Assembly: GCA_023014485.1 (NCBI GenBank) | Contig: JAJOZX010002714.1 | Span: 389,501-453,500 of the forward strand | DNA length: 64,000 nt | Reading direction: 5' to 3' | DNA from: Bathynomus jamesi | Taxonomy: Eukaryota; Arthropoda; Malacostraca; Isopoda; Cirolanidae | Shown here: in pieces, positions 42,690 to 52,300 of the stretch | How positions within the stretch are numbered: the first letter of the stretch is position 1 | How the letters are laid out: each line of letters opens with the position of its first letter | The notes under the pieces: model-generated | Told to the model about the DNA's origin: nothing | What the model saw: only the letters and a program-made list of their open reading frames with translations | Databases searched by the model: none | Made by a program: the position numbers and the translations under genes

Positions 42690-43195
42690 TGCCAGGTAGG
42701 TCTTCAATGTAGATAAGATGGGTTTTTTCTGGTAAAAGGTACCTTCCAGAACCTACATTGCACAGGAGGAAAAGTCAATGCCTGGCTACAAAGTTGCCAA
42801 GGACAGATTAACTTTGCTTCTTGGTGGTAATGCTGCTAGTGACTTTTAAATTAAAACTTGTGGAGCTGTAAGAACAAGTGACAACAGAGACCACCTCAGT
42901 GCCAGAGAGTCCTGCCAGAGGCTCTTTTCATGAAGAGTTTAACTGAGGTCCTTAAACTCTTTGAGCAAGGACTGGTGATCCTGAAAAGAGAGGATCCCAA
43001 CTTTGAAAGGAGCAGCAAAGTTGCCAATGGAGTTCACAATAACATTGCATGCTATAAGGAGATTTTGAGAGAGGAGGAAAGAAGGCCAGACAAACTACTT
43101 TGGACTCCTCCTTCAGGAAATCCACAAGTGAACCTCCCACTCCAGCAAAGAGCATTCCCCCATGGAAATCCATCTAAATGTTCTTCAAATTAATG
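42690..43195 (+). pseudogene. Tigger/pogo transposase, catalytic-core fragment and C-terminal tail
   Basis: In shifting frames the sequence reads VFSGKRYLPEPTLHRRKSQC or the equivalent PGYKVAKDRLTLLLGGNAAS, which matches the region after the first catalytic Asp of Tigger. Most of the DDE domain is then missing, and 42930-43190 gives LTEVLKLFEQGLVILKREDP and IACYKEILREEERRPDKLLW, the C-terminal tail. In another frame the tail ends QTTLDSSFRKST. Internal deletion and frameshifts are evident. Confidence 0.75.
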
Positions 43196-43665
43196 TCTAA
43201 AAGTAGCTTTCATGTCTTTTATTTAGTATGAAATTGATTTAATATTAATTATTTTTAGTATTTGTATTCCTCCTTTAAAATGCAAAAACTTGTCTATTTT
43301 GAATTTTTAGGTCTTGGGAGCTGAGTCAGGAAAGAATTAACCTGTATTACATTAATTCCTATGGAAAAATGGCATTATTATAGTATTACACCCGTCTAAC
43401 ATCCAGCAATTATTATAGTATTACACCCGTCTAACATCCAGCAATTATTATATGTTTATTGGTAGCTAGATTTTTTAATTCTAAGACACTTTTCTTCTAT
43501 AGCATTTCCATTGCAAATGCTTCATTTTCGAGATATAAAATTTTTTTGATGTGTATCTGATGTGTGTTCGTACGTTCGTTTGGTGTGCGTGTGCGGCTGA
43601 CCATTACATGTCTGTCCAATCACTTCACTCCATTCATTTCAAATTTGAATTACTTTGCTACCAGA

Positions 43666-43770
43666 ATGGCTTTGTGTGACACATGCTCATTCGATTATTA
43701 CCCTGTATTGTCGCTTTCTACGAAAATTTAGAAAAAAAGTGTTGAGTTTCTGCATGCTCACGGTGTTCTA
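43666..43770 (+). pseudogene. Merlin transposase N-terminal fragment
   Basis: The frame starts MALCDTCSFDYYPVLSLSTK, meets a stop and continues KKSVEFLHAHGVLL. It aligns with the zinc-ribbon piece at 23251-23490 (VCDGCNYSLC..NFYVEHGVLL). The catalytic part is missing, in contrast to copy 1, which kept the catalytic part and lost this one. Confidence 0.75.
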
Positions 43771-43787
43771 CTGACAGTAGTGTAGTG

Positions 43788-43902
43788 GTTAGGTTAGGTT
43801 ACGTTAGGATAGGTTAGGTTACGTTAGGATAGGTTAGGTTACGTTAGGATAGGTTAGGTGGTTAGGATAGGTTAGGTGAAGTTAGGATAGGTTAGGTGAG
43901 GT
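43788..43902. repeat. TTAGG-like minisatellite (about 20-bp period) in Merlin copy 2
   Basis: Five or six units of the type GGTTAGGTTACGTTAGGATA follow each other. The basic word TTAGG equals the telomere repeat of most arthropods, but the spacing is irregular. A shorter version in the other orientation (CCTAACCTAACCTATCCTAA) occurs at the same place in Merlin copy 1 (24712-24740). Confidence 0.85.
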
Positions 43903-44280
43903 CAATTTTGAAGGTGAAATTTATGTTTTTCCTATGGTTTTTGATGTGGTTTGAACGAATCTGACCTTCAAAACCATCGGAAATTACTCATTTTCTGTGA
44001 TTTCTCCCACCCGAGAACTCCCGGTTCCCACCAGGGTCCCAATAGATTGCCGGCTGGGAGGAGGGGGTTATCTCAAAAAAGAGTCCTTTCCGACAGTTTT
44101 GAAGGTCAGATTTGTTCAAACCACATCAAAAACCATAGGAAAAACATAAATTTCACCTTCAAAGGGAGACGGGTGTAATACTATAAATTTAGCGGAAAAA
44201 TTGTGTTCACTTAATGAATTTTTGCTTTACAAATGGTTTTCAAGGAACCAGTTTATTCATAATTGTGGACAATGCCTGTA

Positions 44281-44378
44281 TTAACACTAAAAATTTTCAT
44301 GAGTGAGTGAGTAAAGCTCACTTATGAGTCATAAGTGAACTTCACTCACTCGCTTGTGAAAATTTTTTTAGTGTTAAT
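44281..44378. repeat. Small hairpin MITE
   Basis: TTAACACTAAAAATTTTCAT at 44281 pairs with GAAAATTTTTTTAGTGTTAA ending near 44378; the inner arms AGTGAGTGAGTAAAGCTCAC and complement also pair. It lies directly at the right end of the Tigger element. Confidence 0.8.
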
Positions 44379-44442
44379 ATATTTTTATATAACTGTACCA
44401 AAGAAGAGGAGGAAGCTGCTGTAATAAAAGTGCTTGAACTTC

Positions 44443-45040
44443 TATTATTTATTATTATTATTTATAGTGTATAGATTGCAGTATAATTTTAGTAGTTTAG
44501 TAAAGTTTTTCAAGCACTGTACAATAAATATTAGGATGGTGTAAAAAAAGTAAATAAATAAGAATTAAAATATTTGTAAATTTAATGGAGGAATGGGAAT
44601 GGCTAAAAGGGGAGATAATGAGGCCATTCTAACTTCCAGATGAATTAGAACAAGTTGAAAAAAGTTGGTAAAAGTCAGAAAATTTGGAAATGTGACAGAA
44701 TCCCAGACCATCCCCAAAATTATGAAGATAAAATAAATAGAATGCAATGGAATTGTGTTGAATATATATATCATTACACTGGGTAACATGAAGCTATTTG
44801 AACTTAATGTTCTCCAATTATATTGTGATATAATTTTGCAGAATATTTATATGGTATTGTTTATAAGGTAAAGTAAAGGTTCAATGGATGATTATATCAC
44901 GCCATGCTACCTTTGATTTTTACTTCATAGTATTCTTGCTCTCCTTTAAATTTTTCTTTTCTCCATACTGTAATTAGTTAAAATTTATCAAATTTTGTAG
45001 TTAAGTTCTGGTCATTTGCAAATAGCTTGTAAATTGCAGT
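44443..45040. other. Stretch without recognised gene
   Basis: AT-rich, with a short (ATT)n tract near 44445-44465. No gene, RNA or terminal repeat recognised. Confidence 0.3.
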
Positions 45041-45403
45041 TCAGCTCTGTATAACCTTCATTATTAACTTCTTGAAGACTTGCATCATCAGCAAATGACA
45101 ATGAAAATTAAATGTCACTAATGACATAACCATAATGGAGAGAAGTAGATATGGTACTGCTCCCTGTGGAACTCTGCTGACCACTTCTCCCTTCATAGCC
45201 ATTACTTGTTTCCAGTTTGTCAAAAAAAAAAAAAAATGGTCAGTCATTTTCCAGTATTCCCTATAGCTAGGTCCCAAATTCATGATCTTGTGAAGTAATA
45301 TACCATGATCCTCCTTGTTAAATATGTTTGTAAAATTGAGATATATCAGAGTGATATTGTGATTATGCTGTATCCTAAGTGTTAGAGAACTGTTGTGATT
45401 CAT
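45041..45403 (-). pseudogene. LINE reverse transcriptase fragment (LINE E)
   Basis: On the - strand the sequence reads LIYLNFTNIFNKEDHGILLH, in the place of the F-x-KAFD-x-V block, then KMTDHFFFFLTNWKQVMAMK and VSRVPQGAV, the PQG block. It is a short degenerate piece of a CR1/Jockey-like RT with both catalytic segments damaged. Further relics may extend to about 45420. Confidence 0.7.
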
Positions 45404-46210
45404 TAGTTAGGTTAAACAGGGTCTCCATGCTGAAATCCTGAAGTAATTTGTCTCCATGGTACTTCACTCTAGACTTTCTGACAGATTTTGATAGTGTGGG
45501 GTATTAATGATACTGGTCAATAGTTTTTTGTCATCTTTCTTGTCAGTTCATTCTAAGATGTAATTTAATTTTCTGACATCATTAGTTATTTTATAAGTCA
45601 TGTAGGAGCCTAGTTTTTTCAAACTTGAAAGTGTTAGTGCTTGAAAAGTTTTCTCTCTCTTTTCATAGTTTTTTTTACATATGTCTTGAATTAACTACCT
45701 TTTGTTTCAGCACTATTTTTAGGTAATTTTACTATGCATAAGAGAATATCACTGATAGTTCATGTTATAAGTTTTTATGTATTATGAGTCATTTGAATAA
45801 CCAACTAGTCTGTATTTCTGTATTATATTTGAAGAAAATTTTGGGGAAAAGAGATGGCTTAACCCTTTTGCTGCTAACTTAAATTGAAAGATTCTTGCAA
45901 CATGCACAAAAACAAAAGGAACTTGAAAAAACCCTTACCTTATGAAATAATAGTATATAGGTGCAGGTGGGAAACATTAAATCAATTGATGCACATAGCA
46001 GTCTTCCATCTATCAGTCGATGACCATAGCAGTGAAAGGGTTAAAAGTGAAAAATTTAGTTGATTCCATTTCATATCATTTTATTATTTATTACTATTGA
46101 CTACAGTGCCCAAAATATAGAGCTATATTTTTTCTCATTTTCAGATAGTCCTCCTCAGAAGTAGCCATATTGTGTAATTCATAGACCTACATTGTTTGGT
46201 AATATTAAAA
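45404..46210. promoter_or_regulatory. Intergenic sequence and probable promoter / 5' UTR of MRPL11
   Basis: No other gene is recognised. The MRPL11 start codon is at 46211. The 5' end of the transcript cannot be set from the sequence; no TATA box stands out in the last 150 bp. A pair of short palindromic words (ACTGCTATGG type) lies around 45990-46040. Confidence 0.35.
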
Positions 46211-46336
46211 ATGTCCAAAGGAGGTAAAATGCTGAAAAAAGTGGTGGAGAAGGTGATAATCTCTGATAAATTACATACAAATATTCGAGCAGGGATGGCT
46301 TTACCAGGGCCTCCATTAGGACCTCTACTTGGTCAG
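46211..46336 (+). CDS. MRPL11: MRPL11 coding exon 1
   Basis: Codes residues 1-42 and ends with the conserved GPPLGPLLGQ loop. The donor is CAG|GTATGT. Phase 0 at the exon end. The GPPLGP motif is a hallmark of the L11 N-terminal domain. Confidence 0.95.
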
Positions 46337-49300
46337 GTATGTTAGTATCATCATTGGTAGCAGTAGCTCTAGCATTGGCTACTTTTTAGGTGAGAACAAA
46401 ATATTTGTCATATTTTATTAATGTCTTTAGAGATTGAAATATAATCATGGCTGTCTAACATCATTAACCATAATATGGTATCTATAGCTATTTAGTGAAA
46501 GAAAATTTAAAAAAATGACAAATATTGGGACTAACGAAAAAATGTATTTAGAATTTATTAACTTGGTACTTTCAGAGAGGCATTAATATTGCAGCCTTTT
46601 GCAAGGACTTTAATAATCGTACAAGCATGTACAGAGAGGGTATACCTCTACCTTGTAGAATAAAAGTCAACCCAGACAGATCTTATGATCTTGTCATTCA
46701 CCTCCCCCCAGCAACTTACTTTCTAAAACAAGCAGCTGGAATACAAAGAGGCGTTATGCAACCAGGTAGCTATAATCTAGTTTTATATTTGAAATTATTG
46801 TTGTAGACCAGTGTTCTTCAACCTGGGCGGTACTGCCCACTAGTGGGCGGAGGATCTCATTAATCTAAAGGTAATTGCAATTAATTTTATTGTTTTATGC
46901 AGGGTATATAACTTTTAGTTTGAGTTTTTGCATTTTTCATTTTGGTGGGTGATACGGAGATTCAAAAGTTACAAAAGTGGGCGGTAAGCATAAAAAGGTT
47001 GAAGAGCACTGTTGTAGACCATAACTAGGTCATCTCAGAGGTTAAATTAGATAAGGTGTAATGAATTGGAGTTATATAGAGTATGGGGATCAAGTTATCG
47101 TGAAAGGATGTGAAAAGGATTGCAAGGTATACATGCATTTATGGATCTTTAAAAGGCATATGATAGACTAAATAGAGAAGCATTGCAGCGGGTTTTGAGT
47201 ATTTATAGAATTGGTGGTCGACTCTTGAATGTGTGTGGTTTTTATGATGGAAGTAGTGCTTGTGTGAGAATAAAGAACTGAGCAAGTGGTTTAATATAAG
47301 TGTTGGTGTACATCAAGAAGGTGTGATGCCTTCATGGTTGTTCAACCTGTTAAAGGATGAAGTCATGAGAGAGGTGAAAGTGCAACTATATATGTACTTA
47401 CAAGAGGAATGAATGTGGTGTGTGATGGGATTAGGTGGGGCCTGTCAAATCTGTTGTATGTAGATGGTGCTGTACTATTTGCCCAGAGTGAATGATATGC
47501 AACAGGCTGTTGAGAGTTTTGTGGTGGGGTGTGAGATTGCTGAAAGTGAATGTGGGTAAGAGCAAGTTATTGATTGTGAAGATGGGAGAAATTCAGATTG
47601 TTGTATGATAGTGAGTCATGAAACACTAGAGATGGTAGATAGTCATGTAAGTATTTGGGATGAAATTAATAGCAGAGTGAATGAAGGAAGAAGAGTGTCG
47701 GGTGCATTGAAAGCAGATGTGAGAAAGTGGAGACTAGATAGGGATTAGGAATGTAGCTAGCCCTTTTTAATGTGTAAGCACTGAGGTGTGAAGCGCAGAG
47801 TAGGGAGAATATGTGGAAGGGGGCTCTCTCCCCTTCCACTGCTGAAGGAAAAAATTAAATACCAAGTCCCATAGATGGTCTCTGGTACACTAAAAATTAG
47901 GAATTTAGGGTAGAAGTCAATGGTTATTCAATCAACTGAAATGGAAAATTCACTTTCATTCAGAGCACAGAATAGAAACGCAGTATTGGGACAAAGTAGA
48001 ATATTTTGCAACTCTTAATAATTATAATTATTAGCATCCTTTTCCATCATATAATTATAATTATTAGCATCCTTTTCCATCATATAATTATAATAGTATC
48101 CTTTCCATATCTGTTAATTATCCCAGTCTCACCCAATTTGCAATGTCATTTCACCACACTATTATATGCAAAATACATTAGAATATCTCTTGACATCCTG
48201 TAGTGTTAAGTTAAAGATGCACTGCCAACAAATCTGCTGGAAATAATTTGTTTTTCACAATTAGATTTCAGAAAAAATAATTTTTAAATGTACATTTATT
48301 TTTTTCCCACTCAATGTGTAAGCACAAACCTTTTGGCTTACGCTTAGCTACACCCCTGGGCAGGGTGTCTACAAGGTCATAAAATCATAAAAAGTAAAAA
48401 AAAAAAAAAAGTAATTAAATTGAAGGTCATAAAATTTACTGTTGGGTCATAAAATCTTTTTTTTTTTTTAAATTTTTGTACACCAGTATTTGTTAGCAAG
48501 TATGAAATAATTACAAAAATTAAATAATAAAAAGATACGATGAAATATTAATAAATAAATGTGCACTAAAATTGTCCCCAGTGGATTAAAAATATCTTTT
48601 TAAATACCCACCAGAAGGTATTTAATATACAGGGTGTCCCATAAGTCCGGCATCATAGGAGAAATTCATATTTTTCTATTTCTATAAACCATAATTCATA
48701 TTTTTCTCTTTCTACAGGCCATAATGTCTGTGAGCAAGGAGAACGAATCCAGATAATTCTACTCATAGGAAATCGGAGTCAGAGAGAGGCTGCTGCTGAA
48801 TTTAACAGACTGCATCCAGACCACGAGCCAATAACACAGAGTTGTTTTAGCAGACTTGTTGCAAAGTTTAAGGAAACAGGGTCCATAGAAGATAAACCAG
48901 TGGACCTTCAAGGAGGTCCACTGACGATGATACAGCAACTGCTATCCTGGCTCATTTTAACAGAAGTCCCAATAAGTCTCTTTGGCGATTGTCCGCCAAG
49001 ACAGGAGTGTCGAAAAGTAGCATCCATCGCATTCTTCAGGCTCACAAATGGCATCCATATAAACTTCAGATCCAACAGAAATTAAGCGAAGATGATCCTG
49101 ACTGGCAGATGAAATTTTGTGAATGGGCTACAGGACAATATGCTCGGGATGCCAATTTCCCATCCACCATTCTGTTCAGTGATGATGTTTTTTATGGAAA
49201 TGGTGAGGTAAATGGACAGAACACCCGCTACTGGTCTCAAAACAACCCTCACTGGTATACCTCTTCAAAGGAACAAGGTGCATCTCGGGTGATGGTATGG

Positions 49301-52300
49301 TGTGGCATTTGGAAGGATTGCATCATAGGCCCCCTCTTTTTCAATGAACATGTCACTAGAGGCACCTACCTACGTATGCTAAAGGAAGAAACATTTCCCA
49401 GTGTCTTGAATGAAGAAGGAAATTTCCCAACATGGTTCCAGCAAGATGGCGCTCCTGCACATTACAGCACCCAAGTAAGGGAGTACCTGTACCAACAATT
49501 CCCTGGTCATTGGATAGGACGTCGAGTGCCTGTGGAATGACCAGCTAGAAGCCCGGATCTCACGCCACTAGATTTTTATCTCTGGGGCCACTTGAAAGCG
49601 CTGGTATACGCAGAGAAAATTAGGAGTGTTGAACATTTGTGGCAGCGCATTATTGGGGCATGTAACACCATTACTCCTGACATCATTCACAGTGTGCTTG
49701 CTGACTGGGTATCACATCTGAATTTGTGTATTGAAAACAATGGTGGACATATTGAGCACGTTCTGTAAATAAAAGCTTTTGTTTTGCCTTTTTTTATTAT
49801 TTTTCCTATGATGGGACACCCTGTATATATAGGGGCATATATATATATACAGGGTGGGCGGAAAGTAGCTCCCTATTTTGGATTGGTAAAAAAATACGTA
49901 TATTATCCATTTATTTCAGAAGAAATAATATGAAAAGGTAGGCATACATGGTAGGTTTTCTCTAAAATTCAATGTGGGCTCCAACTCTTTCCACCAGCTT
50001 CTGGAGCCGCCCAGGAATGGCGTCCACTGACTTTAGCAGGAACTCCGGCGGGATGGAGGACATGACTTCCCGAATTCGGCCTCCAGTTCTTCCAATGTCC
50101 TCGGTTTGGTGCGGTAGACTTCTTCCTTTACCCACCCCGAAAGAAAGAAGTCGCACGGTGTCAAGTCGGGCTCCTGGCTGGCCATTGATGTGGACCACGA
50201 CGACCCATCCAACGCCCAGGGAAGTGGGCATCCAGCCACTCACGGACAACAAGAGCGAAGTGTCAACCGCCACAATTGCCACTACTGGCAGGAGAGGATC
50301 CCATGGTTACCGCTGAAAACGGCAGAATCGTTCAGTGTAACGGTGTGGTGTGGTATGACCTCAGATCAGGTTGTGGGCCCGTTCCTTCTGCGCAACACCA
50401 TGAATGCTGAGCGGTACCTTGCTATGTTGCGAAACGAGGTCTGGCCGGTTGTCAGCACATGGGAGAACATCGACGATCTGATATTTATGCAAGATGGCGC
50501 CCCTCCGCACTTCGCTCTTGTTGTCCGTGAGTGGCTGGATGCCCACTTCCCTGGGCGTTGGATGGGTCGTCGTGGTCCACATCAATGGCCAGCGCCAGGA
50601 GCCCCGACTTGACACCGTGCGACTTCTTTCTTTGGGGGTGGGTAAGGAAGAAGTCTACCGCACCAAACCGAGGACATTGGAAAACTGGAGGACCGAATTC
50701 GGGAAGTCATGTCCTCCATCCCGCCGGAGTTCCTGCTAAAGTCAGTGGACGCCATTCCTGGGCGGCTCCAGAAGCTGGTGGAAAGAGTTGGAGCCCACAT
50801 TGAATTTTATAGAAAACCTACCATGTATGCCTACCTTTTCATATTATTTCTTCTGAAATAAATGGATAATATACGTATTTTTTTACCAATCCAAAATAGG
50901 GAGCTACTTTCCGCCCACCCTGTATATATATATATATCGTTATGAGCTTTGTGATTTCTTGCTTGCATTCTGTGAATCACAGAGATTACTCATGTTTGTC
51001 ATTGACCTATAAGGTGCACTCAGTAAATTTCTAAAATTATTAAAAAGTCGGTAAAATACTCGGTTATTGACTACACTTCGTATATTGTATTTGTTATAAA
51101 TACTGTATTTAGCAGAAGTAGATGAATAAGTGATCTATTATTAACCCTTGAGATCGCAACGAATTTAAAAACACTGGTAAATTTAAATCTTGGAAGTGCT
51201 GAAAAGCTTTGTAATAGTAATCATAATACAGTGTTTCGGGTGGACATTTTTTTTGCAATATCATTTTATTTAGCCATTTATTTAAACGATTCCCACCTGG
51301 AGAGTTGTTTGTGGTAGTTGGCATTAAAAAATAATAATAAAATTTCGAGGTTTTATAATCCCAGATATTTTCCTTTCTCTCCAGATCTCAATGGTTAGGC
51401 ATATTAACTAGTTAAATTTAAGGCGTCTAGAGTTACCTTGCTGTTTCTAATATTGTTTCTTTTTAAATAGGAAAAGACATAGTTGGGAAAGTAACTATAA
51501 AACATATTTATGAAATAGCAAAAATAAAAATACAAGACCCTCCCTTACAGCTAACTTCAATGAAGACAATGTGTGAATTGTTAATAGGAACTGCTAATAC
51601 ACTGGGTATTGAGGTAAGTATTCATAAATTTAGACCTTAGTCGTATTTTTAAATTTGACATACGGTATGATGAAGTTCTTCATAAAATTGTATAAGTAAA
51701 AAGGATCTATGTATGGCATGTTAAACATTTTCTTGAAGCAAATTAATGACAGTCTTCACATTTCGTGAAATATTGAGTGGCCTGGAAGATGAACTGTGAA
51801 ACTGTTGGCCGCAGATTTTATGATGTATGAAGTAGTTTATTTTGGTTTTTGGTGATGATAATGAGATTTTTGAAGGTGTGATGTGCAAGACATATCAGAA
51901 GTTTTTGATGGAGTTTGGCACAAATCTTTAGTTTCCAAACTGCCCTCCTTTTCAGTTTCTATCCTTCAATCTGTGCCTTCTTCTTTAATTTCCTTTCTGG
52001 CCGATCTATAGCTGCGGTTGTAGATGGCTATTGTTCTTCTAAAGCTATTAAGTCTTTTTCCTCAGGGTTCTGCCCTGTCACCAACTCTCTCTCTTTTATT
52101 TATCAATGATCCTTTAAGTCGCACTTCCTGTTCTATCCACTCCTATGCCGATGATTCCACTCTTCACTCGCTTCGCAGTGTCCCTCTCAACAGTCACTCC
52201 GTGATTCGCGTAGGACGGCTATGGTGCACCTGACCTCTAATCTTTTTGCCATCTCTGACTGGGGGCAAAGAAAACTTTGTTGCTTTCAGTGCCCCAAAAA

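Larger units (their letters stand above)
43371..44193 (+). mobile_element. Merlin element, copy 2, internally deleted
   Basis: The 823-bp element starts GGCATTATTATAGTATTACA and ends TGTAATACTATAAATTTAGC. Both sides carry the exact 8-bp sequence GGAAAAAT (43363-43370 and 44194-44201). The left end is duplicated in tandem (period 35 bp: the TAGTATTACACCCGTCTAAC block at 43381 and 43416). It holds an N-terminal transposase fragment, a TTAGG-like repeat and the same 3' hairpin as copy 1. It sits in the Tigger 3' UTR. Confidence 0.93.
38274..44278 (+). mobile_element. Tigger/pogo-like transposon, disrupted by four younger insertions or rearrangements
   Basis: The ends CAGGCAATGACCAC (38274) and GTGGACAATGCCTG (ending 44278) are inverted repeats with TA on both sides (38272-38273 and 44279-44280). 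The transposase is split into an N-terminal piece (39375-39798, 40384-40540) and a later piece (42690-43195). Inside are a piggyBac-type MITE (39796-40383), an inverted duplication of the left UTR (40540-42683), a Tc1 element in that duplication (41132-42519) and a Merlin element in the 3' UTR (43371-44193). Confidence 0.8.

Noticed and set aside
43788..43902. True telomere or chromosome end
   Set aside because: The TTAGG words are irregular, only about 115 bp long and lie inside a Merlin element with an exact target duplication.
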